DNA of 64,000 nucleotides, from contig CANLBN010000002.1 in the NCBI GenBank assembly GCA_947488935.1, positions 248,001-312,000 of the forward strand, read 5' to 3'. Below the pieces are notes generated by a model. It was not told the DNA's origin and ran no database searches. It saw nothing but the letters and a program-made list of their open reading frames with translations. Both the position numbers and the translations under genes were made by a program. Below are positions 35,825 to 44,967 of this stretch, in pieces (position 1 is the stretch's first letter; every line of letters starts with the position of its first letter). The stretch comes from an uncultured Pseudomonadales bacterium (lineage in GTDB: Bacteria; Pseudomonadota; Gammaproteobacteria; Pseudomonadales; Cellvibrionaceae).

Positions 35825-36121
35825 ATGACAAAATCGGAATTAATCGAACGAATAGCAGAGCATCAAGAGCAACTGTCGGTCAAAGATATCGAATTATCAG
35901 TTAAAATGATCTTGGAATATATGTCTCAGATATTATCATCGGGTGAGCGCATAGAGATCCGAGGTTTTGGGAGCTTTTCACTGCATTTTCGTGAACCACG
36001 AACAGGTCGTAACCCTAAAACCGGTGAAACTGTTTATTTAAGTGGAAAATATGTCCCTCATTTTAAACCAGGTAAAGAGTTGCGTGATCGTGTTAATGAG
36101 AGCCTTAAAGATTACCCTTAA
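35825..36121 (+). CDS. ihfB: Integration host factor subunit beta
   Basis: 98 aa HU/IHF-family DNA-bending protein. [14 protein letters not shown] start, [26 protein letters not shown] with the DNA-intercalating Pro in RNPKTG, and [15 protein letters not shown]. Position after rpsA is the usual one for ihfB. The ~230 bp upstream of it beyond the repeats show no gene. Confidence 0.97.
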   Translation: MTKSELIERIAEHQEQLSVKDIELSVKMILEYMSQILSSGERIEIRGFGSFSLHFREPRTGRNPKTGETVYLSGKYVPHFKPGKELRDRVNESLKDYP

Positions 36122-36196
36122 GTCTGTTATCTGCAATTAACCGATACATTCCAATATTGTATTTTAGATACCTCCAACCACATTTAAGCTGTTATT

Positions 36197-36499
36197 ATGA
36201 TCAAGTGGATAAAGCGCCTTACCTTCCTCATACTATTAATTATTGCAATTGGTGTAGGCATTGTTTTTACGTCAGAAAATAACCAGCAATTATCAATTGT
36301 TCTTTTAGGGTACACATTACCCGAGTTAAAGCTAGGTTTGTGGGTGGTGCTCGCGCTGCTATTGGGTAGTGTATTGGGCTTGTTATTGAGCATGCTTTCT
36401 CTATTTATACGAGGGCAGTCTGTCAACTCAAAAAACCGTAAAATCAAGCGCTTAGAGCAAGAATTGCAACAGTTACGTACAGCGAGTATTAAAAGCTGA
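36197..36499 (+). CDS. lapA: LapA domain-containing inner-membrane protein
   Basis: 100 aa with two transmembrane segments (LTFLILLIIAIGVGIVFTS and WVVLALLLGSVLGLLLSML) and a short basic cytoplasmic coiled tail (RKIKRLEQELQQLR). LapA partners LapB in control of lipopolysaccharide assembly. It ends 2 nt before lapB, so the pair is coupled. Confidence 0.9.
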   Translation: MIKWIKRLTFLILLIIAIGVGIVFTSENNQQLSIVLLGYTLPELKLGLWVVLALLLGSVLGLLLSMLSLFIRGQSVNSKNRKIKRLEQELQQLRTASIKS

Positions 36500-36501
36500 G
36501 T

Positions 36502-37683
36502 GTGTCTTCTTTTATTTTATATATAGGTTTAATTGCAGCGCTTGCCATTGGCTTTTGGCAAGGTGTCCGTTTTGCGCGTAAGCGTCAAAAAGAAATTACA
36601 CATTCACTTAATCATGACTATTTTCAGGGTCTCAATTTTTTACTTAACGAAGAACCCGATGCTGCGATAGAAACGTTTATTAAAGCCTTAGAGGTTAATA
36701 GTGAGACGCTAGAAACACATTTAGCGCTAGCCAAATTACTCAGAAAGCGCGGTGAGGTTGATCGTGCTATTCGTATCCATCAAAACTTATTAGCCCGCCC
36801 TGGTTTAACCAAAGAACAATCCCAGCAAGCACAGTATGAGCTAGCCATCGATTTCACAAAAGCAGGCCTTTTAGATAGGGCAGAGGGTCTACTAAAAACT
36901 TTAATACAAGAAGAAGGCGCTTTCCAAATAGAGGGGTTGATTTGTCTTTTAGGTGTTTATCGAGACGAACAAGAGTGGGAAGAGGGTTTAGATATTTTGC
37001 AAAAACTCTGTGGCTCACGTTTTAGTAAAACCTATGAGCAATGGGCACCCATTCGCGCGCATTTTTGTTGTGAGCTTGCGGAACAGGCAATTATTAAAGA
37101 GCGTTATGATCATGCTAGACACTGGCTCAAACTTGCATTGAATTACGATAAAAACGGTCCGCGCGCAAATTTACTCCTGGGTCGCTTAGAGATCGCTGCT
37201 GGGAACGTTAATCGAGGTATTCAACAGTTACAAAAAATTGCAGAGCAGACACCTGAATACCTCTCAGAAGCTTTGCCTTACCTAGCTGATGGTTATAGAC
37301 AATTACAGAATTTGCCTAGATATTTTCAATTTTTACAAAGAAGCTATAAGGCTAGCCCTGAACCCATAGTCGTTGCTGAACTAGTAGATGTTATTGATCA
37401 ACAAAAAGGTGAAGTAGCCGCAGCACAATTTATTGTTCAGGAATCAAGTCATCATCCATCTAGTATTGCTTTTGATAAATTGCTCGATTACTCATCGGTA
37501 CTAAATAATGCTAGTGATCAAGAGCATTTAAGCGCATTGCAGCAATTTATTAAGCGAACCATTGCAAAAGCTCACCACTATCAATGTCGCCAGTGTGGGT
37601 TTAAAGGGCAAAAGCTACACTGGCTTTGCCCTAGCTGTAAACAATGGGGCACAATTAAGCCTATTAAACGCCTGGGTGAGTAG
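36502..37683 (+). CDS. lapB: Lipopolysaccharide assembly protein LapB
   Basis: 393 aa starting with GTG at 36502. N-terminal membrane anchor (FILYIGLIAALAIGFWQG), then multiple TPR repeats (for example EPDAAIETFIKALEVNSETLETHLALAKL, repeats to ~residue 340), and a C-terminal rubredoxin-like zinc domain CRQCGFKGQKLHWLCPSCKQW with four Cys. LapB recruits LpxC to FtsH for degradation and so balances LPS synthesis. Chromosomally close to the polysaccharide locus but a core gene. Confidence 0.95.
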   Translation: MSSFILYIGLIAALAIGFWQGVRFARKRQKEITHSLNHDYFQGLNFLLNEEPDAAIETFIKALEVNSETLETHLALAKLLRKRGEVDRAIRIHQNLLARPGLTKEQSQQAQYELAIDFTKAGLLDRAEGLLKTLIQEEGAFQIEGLICLLGVYRDEQEWEEGLDILQKLCGSRFSKTYEQWAPIRAHFCCELAEQAIIKERYDHARHWLKLALNYDKNGPRANLLLGRLEIAAGNVNRGIQQLQKIAEQTPEYLSEALPYLADGYRQLQNLPRYFQFLQRSYKASPEPIVVAELVDVIDQQKGEVAAAQFIVQESSHHPSSIAFDKLLDYSSVLNNASDQEHLSALQQFIKRTIAKAHHYQCRQCGFKGQKLHWLCPSCKQWGTIKPIKRLGE

Positions 37684-37717
37684 GCGTTTTCGGCATTTGC
37701 TTACACCGATAAGCCTA

Positions 37718-37737
37718 ATGTGCGATATCTCGCACAT
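37718..37737. promoter_or_regulatory. Palindromic upstream site (UvrY/GacA-box-like) before the candidate sRNA
   Basis: ATGTGCGA-TATC-TCGCACAT, 8-bp perfect arms. The inner 18 bp TGTGCGATATCTCGCACA has the same TGT...ACA architecture as GacA boxes (TGTAAG-N6-CTTACA), and closely resembles the UvrY-bound inverted repeat upstream of E. coli csrB as I remember it (TGTGAGAGATCTCTTACA). Centre about 65 bp upstream of the likely sRNA start. No T-run, so it is not a terminator of lapB. Confidence 0.5.
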
Positions 37738-37790
37738 CACTTTCAGCTTTCTCCTATATTTTTTTATGACTTCTTTGACGATAATAACTA

Positions 37791-37956
37791 TCACAAGGAA
37801 GTGACACAGGAAGTAACTATTTAAAGGGAGACTTTAAAATAGAGGCCAAGTAAGGCCAAAGGAAGCGACTATTTCAAGCGTTATAAGGAAATAGCACTTA
37901 AGGATGACAGGATGTCGCCGATTAGCCCGATAAACTCTGTTTATCGGGCTTTTTTA
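37791..37956 (+). ncRNA. Candidate CsrA/RsmA-sequestering small RNA (CsrB/RsmZ type)
   Basis: About 165 nt with no ORF. GGA motifs lie at 37797, 37809, 37827, 37861, 37887, 37902 and 37910. Several sit in small predicted hairpin loops: TCAC-AAGGAA-GTGA (37791-37804), AAAG-GGAGA-CTTT (37823-37835) and GACA-GGA-TGTC (37906-37916). The last contains ACAGGATGT, the optimal CsrA site. It ends in a strong terminator and has a GacA-box-like palindrome upstream. The 5' end is estimated; no clear -35 is seen, as expected for an activator-dependent promoter. Confidence 0.7.
37924..37956 (+). terminator. Rho-independent terminator of the candidate sRNA
   Basis: Perfect 12-bp stem AGCCCGATAAAC / GTTTATCGGGCT with a TCT loop, then six Ts. 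It is too far (about 240 nt) from lapB to be its only explanation. Confidence 0.88.
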
Positions 37957-38139
37957 TGAGTCCCTTTCTATATAAGTATTGAGTCATAATTTAATACTAA
38001 AAATCAAAAAATACAGTAAATGAGAGCTAATGCTATAGAGCGATCCACCCAGATAGGGTAATATTCAACTGTACTAAAAAAAGAATAAGCTATTGAATTA
38101 AAAAGAGAAATATAAAGAAAAGAAAATGGTTTTCAAAGG

Positions 38140-38166
38140 TTGACAGATAAGTGAAGGCTCTATAAT
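38140..38166 (+). promoter_or_regulatory. Promoter of tRNA-Asn
   Basis: Perfect -35 TTGACA (38140-38145) and -10 TATAAT (38161-38166), 15-bp spacer (short), with a GC-containing stretch after it; the mature tRNA begins 38 nt after the -10. Confidence 0.65.
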
Positions 38167-38204
38167 ATGCGCACCACTTGGCCAACATGGTCAACACTTC
38201 CCAT

Positions 38205-38280
38205 TCCGCCTTAGCTCAGTTGGTAGAGCAAATGACTGTTAATCATTGGGTCGCTGGTTCGAGCCCAGCAGGCGGAGCCA
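38205..38280 (+). tRNA. tRNA-Asn (anticodon GTT)
   Basis: 76 nt including encoded CCA. Acceptor TCCGCCT pairs with AGGCGGA, discriminator G. The D-arm contains AGCTCAGTTGGTAGAGC. The anticodon loop CTGTTAA gives GTT (Asn), and the T-arm is GCTGGTTCGAGCCCAGC. It lies between the core genome and the polysaccharide locus. Confidence 0.97.
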
Positions 38281-38384
38281 TATTTATTATATACTTCATT
38301 CCTATTATTCATTTAGTGATCAATTCCTAGAGTAAATTTTTTAAATATTACTCAGTTTAACTATGTAATAAAAGAGGTCTATAT

Positions 38385-39788
38385 ATGAAGATTATTCCAA
38401 TAATTTTATCTGGTGGTATTGGAAGTCGTCTTTGGCCCTTATCTCGTGAGCATTCTCCAAAACAATGTCTACCCTTAATTGATGCTAAATATAGTCTCTT
38501 ACAGCAGACAGTGCAGCGAGTTCAAGGCATAGATCTTCACAATCCAGTTATTGTATGTAATGAAAACCATCGCTTTCTTATCGCTCAACAACTCCAAGCT
38601 CTTGGTTTAGATGATGCAAAAATATTATTAGAACCAGCAAGTCGTAATACCGCTCCTGCTATTGCCCTAGCAGCATTGGAAGTAAAACAGCAACTTGCGG
38701 GTGAGTCCGATGCGCTATTGTTGGTTTTGCCTTCTGATCACTTCCTTAATGATATTAAGCTTTTTCAAGAAGCGATCCATCAAGCGAAAGAGTTGGCAGA
38801 AGATAATTCTTTAGTTATGTTTGGTATAAAGCCTACTCGATTAGAGACTGGCTATGGATATATACAGAGTGGTGAAGATTTTTCGGTTAAAGAATTTATT
38901 GAGAAACCCAACGAAAAAGTTGCCCAAAATTGTATTGATGCGGGTGATTACCTATGGAACAGTGGCATGTTCCTTTTCAGTGCTAATACTTACTTAAATG
39001 AGCTAGAGAGGTATCGCCCTGATGTTTTTGAATCAGTTAGTAAATCATATCAAAACAGACATGAGGATATGGATTTTATTCGTATGGGTAAGGAAGGTTT
39101 TGAGCAATGTCCAGATATCTCTATCGACTATGCCATTATGGAGCAAACCGAAAAAGCAAAAGTGATCCCTTATAACGGAGATTGGAATGATGTAGGCGCT
39201 TGGAATTCGCTTTATGATCACTTGGATAAAGATGAACATAATAATGTTTTGTCAGGTGATGTGATGATTGAGTCGTCAAGTCACTGCTTAATTCGTGCAG
39301 AATCCCGTTTGGTCTCTGCTGTTAATGTGAAAGACTTAGTCATAGTTGAAACTGCTGATGCCGTTTTAGTAATGGATAAAGACAGCTCGCAAGACGTAAA
39401 GAAAATTGTTGCCAAAATCAAAACTGAAAATCGTCAAGAGCACATGTTTCATACTACAGTTCATCGCCCTTGGGGCAGTTATCAGACTTTAGATCGTGGC
39501 TCTAGATATCAAGTAAAACACATCATTGTTAAGCCCGGTGAAAAATTGAGTGTACAAATGCATCATCATCGTGCAGAGCACTGGGTGGTAGTTTCAGGTA
39601 CGGCAAAGGTTAATAATGGTGGTAATGAAGTCTTACTGACTGAAAATGAATCTACTTTCATCCCTATTGGTACAGTTCATTCGCTGGAAAATCCAGGAAA
39701 AATACCCCTTGAGTTAGTTGAAGTACAATCGGGTAGTTATTTAGATGAAGATGATATAGTACGTTTTAATGATCGTTACGGCAGATAG
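38385..39788 (+). CDS. manC: Mannose-1-phosphate guanylyltransferase / mannose-6-phosphate isomerase
   Basis: 467 aa type II bifunctional enzyme. Nucleotidyltransferase domain with PIILSGGIGSRLWPLSRE and FIEKPNEKVA, then a C-terminal cupin isomerase domain with VHRPWGSYQ and HHHRAEHWVVVSG. Supplies GDP-mannose. AGAGG SD 7 nt before the ATG. First gene of manC-manB-gmd. Confidence 0.96.
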   Translation: MKIIPIILSGGIGSRLWPLSREHSPKQCLPLIDAKYSLLQQTVQRVQGIDLHNPVIVCNENHRFLIAQQLQALGLDDAKILLEPASRNTAPAIALAALEVKQQLAGESDALLLVLPSDHFLNDIKLFQEAIHQAKELAEDNSLVMFGIKPTRLETGYGYIQSGEDFSVKEFIEKPNEKVAQNCIDAGDYLWNSGMFLFSANTYLNELERYRPDVFESVSKSYQNRHEDMDFIRMGKEGFEQCPDISIDYAIMEQTEKAKVIPYNGDWNDVGAWNSLYDHLDKDEHNNVLSGDVMIESSSHCLIRAESRLVSAVNVKDLVIVETADAVLVMDKDSSQDVKKIVAKIKTENRQEHMFHTTVHRPWGSYQTLDRGSRYQVKHIIVKPGEKLSVQMHHHRAEHWVVVSGTAKVNNGGNEVLLTENESTFIPIGTVHSLENPGKIPLELVEVQSGSYLDEDDIVRFNDRYGR

Positions 39789-39807
39789 TAATAGAAAGGT
39801 TAGAAAT

Positions 39808-41274
39808 TTGCAGACTATAAATAGCCTTACAGCTAATTTGGATGTTGCCTTTGGCACTAGTGGTGTTCGAGGCCTCGTCAAAGATTTAACTCCTGAGATA
39901 TGTTTCGCTTTTACAAAAGCTTTTCTCCAGGTAAATAACTCTGAGTCAAAATATATTGCTTTAAGTATTGATCTTCGGCCTAGTAGTTCTGATATAGCAA
40001 AATCGTGTATTGCGGCTATATATGCACATGGATGTAAGGTGATATATTGTGGTGAGTTACCGACACCAGCATTAGCTTTTTATTCTATGAGTAATTCGAT
40101 ACCGTCTATTATGATTACTGGAAGTCATATTCCTTTCTCTCGTAATGGTATGAAGTTTTATAATGCTGATGGTGAAATTAGTAAGCTTGATGAAATTAAT
40201 ATTATTAGTGCCGAGATAGAATTACCTGAAAACTTAAATGAAGTTGTTAATAATGTTCAAATACCAAAAATAAAAACTAAAGCGCTTGAATGTTTTAAGA
40301 AAAGATATACAGATGTGTTTCCTGCTGAAATGTTAAAGGGAAAGCGTATTGGTATTTATGAGCATTCAAGTGTTGCGCGTGATGTACTTAAAGATTTAAT
40401 GTCATATTTTGGTGCTGATGTTATCTCTTTAGAGCGAACCGATTTTTTTGTACCTATTGATACAGAGGCTGTATCAGAAGAAGATAAAGAAAAAGCTGTA
40501 CAATGGAGCAAAAAATATAATCTGGATGCTATAGTCTCTACCGATGGAGATGGAGATAGGCCTTTGATCAGCGATGAAAATGGTCAATGGTTAAGAGGTG
40601 ATGTACTTGGGGTTATTTGTGTCAATTATTTAAATGCAACACACGTTGCAGCGCCAGTCAATGTTAATAGTATCCTTGAAAAGAGTAACGACAAACTTGA
40701 GCTGACTTGCTCTCGTACACGTATAGGTTCACCTTATGTTATTGAGGCCATGAACGATTTAGCTAAAAAACATCCATCTGGGAAGGTGGTTGGCTATGAA
40801 GCAAATGGAGGCTTCATGGTTGGTAGTGATATTGATGTTAATGGAAAAAAATTGCATTCTCTTCCTACGAGAGATGCTATTTTACCGATGTTGATTGTTT
40901 TATCACTGTCAAATGAAAATTCTCTACCTATTAGTCAATTGGTTGGAAAACTGCCAAGTAGATTTACTGCTAGTGGATGCGTAAAGAACATTTTATTGGA
41001 AGTCAGTAATAAAATAATTAGCAGCTTAGAGTTTGATAAGATAAAACAGGAAGAATTTCTATTCGAAATTTTTGCAGATACGTCATTAAAAATTGTTTCT
41101 ATAAACAAAACTGATGGTTTGCGTTTATATATAAATAATGGTGATATTATTCATATTAGAGCCTCTGGAAATGCGCCGGAACTTAGAGCTTACGTTGAAA
41201 CCTCGACAATGAAGAAAAGTGTGTCCTTAGTTGAATTGGTGCTCATGACGTTAAAAAATTTACCACGCCAATAA
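39808..41274 (+). CDS. manB: Phosphomannomutase (alpha-D-phosphohexomutase family)
   Basis: 488 aa from a TTG at 39808 with AAAGG 8 nt upstream; an in-frame ATG at 39769 lies inside manC and has no SD, so the TTG is preferred. Motifs: FGTSGVRG at the N-terminus, the phospho-Ser loop TGSHIPFSRNGMKF (a variant of TASHNP), the metal loop STDGDGDRP, and the sugar-specificity loop GYEANGGF. Converts Man-6-P to Man-1-P for ManC. Confidence 0.88.
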   Translation: MQTINSLTANLDVAFGTSGVRGLVKDLTPEICFAFTKAFLQVNNSESKYIALSIDLRPSSSDIAKSCIAAIYAHGCKVIYCGELPTPALAFYSMSNSIPSIMITGSHIPFSRNGMKFYNADGEISKLDEINIISAEIELPENLNEVVNNVQIPKIKTKALECFKKRYTDVFPAEMLKGKRIGIYEHSSVARDVLKDLMSYFGADVISLERTDFFVPIDTEAVSEEDKEKAVQWSKKYNLDAIVSTDGDGDRPLISDENGQWLRGDVLGVICVNYLNATHVAAPVNVNSILEKSNDKLELTCSRTRIGSPYVIEAMNDLAKKHPSGKVVGYEANGGFMVGSDIDVNGKKLHSLPTRDAILPMLIVLSLSNENSLPISQLVGKLPSRFTASGCVKNILLEVSNKIISSLEFDKIKQEEFLFEIFADTSLKIVSINKTDGLRLYINNGDIIHIRASGNAPELRAYVETSTMKKSVSLVELVLMTLKNLPRQ

Positions 41275-41309
41275 TTTAATAAATAACTTAGATATATTAA
41301 GAAGAAATT

Positions 41310-42428
41310 ATGAAAAAAGCACTCATTACGGGAATTACGGGTCAAGATGGTTCTTACCTTGCAGAGTTTTTACTTGAAAAAGGGTATGAAGTTCACGGCC
41401 TCAAGCGTCGTGCCTCGTCTTTTAATACGGATCGTATAGATCATATATATCAAGACCCTCATATTAGTAATCAAAATTTTATTTTACATTATGGTGATTT
41501 AGCAGATTCTTTAAACCTTACTCGTATTTTAAAAGAAGTGCGGCCAGATGAGGTGTATAACTTGGGGGCTCAATCCCATGTTGCGGTTTCTTTTGAGTCA
41601 CCAGAATATACAGCGGATGTTGATGCAATAGGTACTTTAAGGTTATTAGAAGCAATACGACTATTGGGGCTAGAGAAAAGTACGCGTTTTTACCAGGCAT
41701 CGACTTCTGAGCTTTATGGTTTAGTTCAAGAAACACCACAGAAGGAAACTACCCCGTTTTATCCTCGCTCACCTTATGCTGTCGCTAAACTGTATGCATA
41801 TTGGATCACCGTTAATTACCGTGAATCTTACGGAATGTACGCTTGTAATGGCATTTTATTTAATCATGAATCATCTCGTCGGGGCGAAACCTTTGTAACT
41901 CGAAAGATTACACGTGCTTTGGCCAATATGGCTCAAGGTCTTGAGAGTTGTTTGTATCTAGGCAATATGGATGCTTTACGTGATTGGGGGCATGCCAAAG
42001 ACTATGTGCGTATGCAATGGTTAATGCTTCAGCAAGATGTTGCAGATGATTTTGTGATTGCATCAGGAAAGCAATACTCTGTCCGTGAATTCGTAGAACG
42101 TGCAGCTCGTAGCCTAGGCATTACTCTTAGGTTTGAGGGTGAAGGGGTTAATGAAATTGGAATAGTTGATAGTATTGAAGGTGATTCCTGTCCTAGTTTA
42201 TCTATTGGTGATCAAATAGTTAAAGTTGATCCTCGATACTTTCGACCTGCTGAAGTTGAAACCCTTTTGGGCGACCCAATCAAAGCAGAGAAAAAGTTAG
42301 GCTGGAAAACAGAAATTACGTTTGATGAAATGGTTGCTGAAATGGTTGCGTTCGATCTTGATCAAGCAAAACAGCATGCACTATTAAAAGACAGTGGTTA
42401 TAGCGTCAATGTATCTCTCGAGAGGTAA
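41310..42428 (+). CDS. gmd: GDP-mannose 4,6-dehydratase
   Basis: 372 aa, full length. [33 protein letters not shown], the catalytic YxxxK in [13 protein letters not shown], and the Gmd-specific [16 protein letters not shown]. Produces GDP-4-keto-6-deoxy-mannose, precursor of fucose, rhamnose or perosamine. Convergent with the rfaH-like gene, 7 nt between stops. Confidence 0.96.
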   Translation: MKKALITGITGQDGSYLAEFLLEKGYEVHGLKRRASSFNTDRIDHIYQDPHISNQNFILHYGDLADSLNLTRILKEVRPDEVYNLGAQSHVAVSFESPEYTADVDAIGTLRLLEAIRLLGLEKSTRFYQASTSELYGLVQETPQKETTPFYPRSPYAVAKLYAYWITVNYRESYGMYACNGILFNHESSRRGETFVTRKITRALANMAQGLESCLYLGNMDALRDWGHAKDYVRMQWLMLQQDVADDFVIASGKQYSVREFVERAARSLGITLRFEGEGVNEIGIVDSIEGDSCPSLSIGDQIVKVDPRYFRPAEVETLLGDPIKAEKKLGWKTEITFDEMVAEMVAFDLDQAKQHALLKDSGYSVNVSLER

Positions 42429-42435
42429 TTGTTGC

Positions 42436-42948
42436 CTAATCAGCAGGGACTTTTTCTAAAATATCTTTGTTTACAAGGGTTTTTATATTCCGTCCCATCA
42501 TTTCAAAGAGTATATAGATTCGATCATTGTCGGCAATATCGTCTATGGTAGCTACTATATCAGCTAATGGTCCTGACACTGTTCGAACTTTTTCTCCTGC
42601 AAGAAAATTATCAAAAGCTGGCACTATATTATCTTTGTTACACTTTGATTTTAATGCATCAATTACTTCACTTGGAACTTCTGTTGGCTTCTTCCCGTGT
42701 AGTGTAATAATTTGTGATACGCCATAAGTATTTCTTAATTTTTGCCAATTGATTGCAGTAGTGTCTACTTTGACAAATATATAGCTAGGGAAAAGTGGTT
42801 TTTGGGTTTTATAGGGTTTTCCTGATTTACGTACGGAGACATTATGCATAGGCATGAATGTTTGCATGCCTTGGTTATGCAAATTGACTAATGCCTTGTT
42901 AAAGCAATTGGGCTTGTGCGTCAGTAAAAACCATTTTTCATCTTTCAT
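42436..42948 (-). CDS. rfaH: RfaH/NusG-like transcription antiterminator
   Basis: 170 aa NusG paralogue. N-terminal NGN domain (WFLLTHKPNCFNKALVNLHNQ, LFPSYIFVKVD) and C-terminal KOW-like domain (FLAGEKVRTVSGPLADIVATI). RfaH proteins bind ops elements and prevent Rho termination in long surface-polysaccharide operons. It lies downstream of, and codirectional with, the 21-kb minus-strand glycan operon, a typical place. No perfect E. coli-type ops was found in the window. Confidence 0.87.
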   Translation of the reverse strand: MKDEKWFLLTHKPNCFNKALVNLHNQGMQTFMPMHNVSVRKSGKPYKTQKPLFPSYIFVKVDTTAINWQKLRNTYGVSQIITLHGKKPTEVPSEVIDALKSKCNKDNIVPAFDNFLAGEKVRTVSGPLADIVATIDDIADNDRIYILFEMMGRNIKTLVNKDILEKVPAD

Positions 42949-43166
42949 TGGCTGCCATTAATAAAATAATATAGTTCCAAACTTGATATATAACCTAAGC
43001 CTGTAGAGCTTACTATTCTAATCTATCTTAATCAATGATGCTAATTTACTCCAATTGCCGTTTTTCTTTGATACCTTTGACTATCCTTAAATAATATAGA
43101 GCTATAAATACTATGGAGTAGGTAGTTTAAAAATACCTAATTGCTATAGAGGGATACAGGAATACA

Positions 43167-44075
43167 CTATTTTTTGTGACTGGGGTTTATATTTTTATGA
43201 GGTATACTCTGAGATATAATATTCTCTATTATAGCCTCCCAAGAGGGGTTGTTTATCTTATTCCCTTTTTCATATGAATGAGTAGCATATATGACTTTAC
43301 AGCTTGTGCTTATTCCATCTGACAATACCCTTAAAACAAAGAAGATATAACAAAATAATAAATATTTATATTCTTTGTTGGATTTAAAATATTTAGATTG
43401 CTCTTTTCGGAGAGAGCATCTTGTTTTCCATTGCTTTCTCCAAGGTGTTGAATTTCTCACTCGGTAAGCCAAAAGGGGGGTAGGTATCACATAAAACTGG
43501 CTGTTTTTGTATGTACGTAGTAGTAGTTCTTGATCTTCGCAGCAATATGGCCCTGGCTTCGCGTAATTGTTCTTTTTAAACCATTGTGTTTTTCCTAGCC
43601 ATGTGGGGTGAGGTAAATAGAAACCTTTCCACGGAGATTCACACAACTCTTTATGTGTTGTTGATAGGGGGAATGTACCAGTAATATTATTTTGTTCATC
43701 AATTGTTAGGCAGGATGTGCCTACGAGATCAATATTGCTATTGGTTTTCAGGTAAGCTATTTGTCTTGAAAATCTTTCTGGATGAGCAATATCATCTTGA
43801 TCCATACGTGCGAAATAATCACTTCTAGTTAATTCTATCGCTTCATTTAATCTAGCAGCTAAACCTTTATTTCTGCCATCTTGGATTAGCTTTATTCTAT
43901 GATCAGATAAATGCTCGATGCCTGCTAATGAATTGTCGTTTGAGCCATCATCAATTAATAATAATTCCCAGTCCTGAAAGGTTTGATTTATTATTGATAA
44001 AAGGGCTAGGGGTAGTAAGTCTCCCCCATTGTATATTGGCATCGCTATTGTTAAAAGAGGTGCAGATTTACTCAT
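43167..44075 (-). CDS. Glycosyltransferase family 2
   Basis: 302 aa GT-A enzyme: LTIAMPIYNGGDLLPLALLSI, LLIDDGSNDNSL, and the DxD-like ARMDQDDIAHPER. It transfers a sugar from an NDP donor during assembly of the repeat unit; donor and acceptor cannot be inferred. The last gene of the long minus-strand operon. The 218 nt after it before rfaH are AT-rich with no gene and probably carry the rfaH promoter. Confidence 0.87.
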   Translation of the reverse strand: MSKSAPLLTIAMPIYNGGDLLPLALLSIINQTFQDWELLLIDDGSNDNSLAGIEHLSDHRIKLIQDGRNKGLAARLNEAIELTRSDYFARMDQDDIAHPERFSRQIAYLKTNSNIDLVGTSCLTIDEQNNITGTFPLSTTHKELCESPWKGFYLPHPTWLGKTQWFKKNNYAKPGPYCCEDQELLLRTYKNSQFYVIPTPLLAYRVRNSTPWRKQWKTRCSLRKEQSKYFKSNKEYKYLLFCYIFFVLRVLSDGISTSCKVIYATHSYEKGNKINNPSWEAIIENIISQSIPHKNINPSHKK

Positions 44076-44084
44076 GACTTCTAT

Positions 44085-44897
44085 TTATATGTTTATCGAA
44101 GGTATGAAGGTGTCATTCAAGTAATCTTCTATAGAAATGAATTCGTGTTGAACTTGTGTTGAAAGCTTATCAATGTTTGCACGAGAGTATTCCACTTCTT
44201 CTATCTGTGTATTATTAATTATCATGTTAGGATATCTTAGTTTTAGAATATCGATGATATATGAAATTCGTGTTGACCTACCTGTTCCAATATTTAAATG
44301 ATTGAATTTAGTGGGCTCTTCTATTAGCTTTTTAATAATTGAGACTACATCTGTAATATGTATAAAATCTCTTTGAGCTATACCGTTGTTATTAAGGTTA
44401 AAAGGCGTATTTCTCTCTAATGATTTCTTTATATGACTTAAAATAGAAAAATTATCCTTCCCACCATAAGTATTAAAAATTCTTAATATTTGGAATTCTA
44501 TGTTATTTTCTACGCAAAACTCTTCTATCATCCTTTCATTCAAAAGCTTTGTGATTCCATTGATGCTTGTAGGGTTGCAAGCCGTATCTTCTTGTGTAGA
44601 CAAGCTACTTCCGTATACAGCACAAGTACTTATAAAAATTAGCCGCTGAACCTTATGTTTTTTTATACCTTCTAACAATTTTGTTGTCGTTATAATGTTA
44701 GATTCTAATAGCTTATGAGGAAACTCTCTGATGCTGGTGTGCAAATCACATGCAGCATGGATGACAATGTCGCTAGACTTGAGATTTTCGTCAAGATCGT
44801 TCCAATCAGGTCTGTTTAGTTGGATTACCCTATGTTTTGTTTGGCGAATAAACTCTTGCCCAAGATTGCCATTGGCTCCAGTCAATAAAATATTCAT
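44085..44897 (-). CDS. NAD-dependent epimerase/dehydratase family protein lacking the catalytic Tyr
   Basis: 270 aa extended SDR with ILLTGANGNLGQEFI, IHAACDLHTS, IFISTCAVYGSS and FNTYGG. At the YxxxK site the sequence is SINGITKLLNE: Lys is kept but Asn replaces Tyr. It may be a catalytically altered epimerase or reductase, or use another acid. Sugar nucleotide substrate unknown; probably GDP- or CDP-linked by context. Confidence 0.78.
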   Translation of the reverse strand: MNILLTGANGNLGQEFIRQTKHRVIQLNRPDWNDLDENLKSSDIVIHAACDLHTSIREFPHKLLESNIITTTKLLEGIKKHKVQRLIFISTCAVYGSSLSTQEDTACNPTSINGITKLLNERMIEEFCVENNIEFQILRIFNTYGGKDNFSILSHIKKSLERNTPFNLNNNGIAQRDFIHITDVVSIIKKLIEEPTKFNHLNIGTGRSTRISYIIDILKLRYPNMIINNTQIEEVEYSRANIDKLSTQVQHEFISIEDYLNDTFIPSINI

Positions 44898-44967
44898 ATA
44901 TACAGAGTCTTTTTAGAATGAGTTAGAATGAGTTGTATATTTACTTTTATAACTATGGGTGAAAAAG

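Noticed and set aside
38281..42435. ops element for RfaH upstream of manC-manB-gmd
   Set aside because: I searched by eye for GGCGGTAG-like sequence in the leader and found none.
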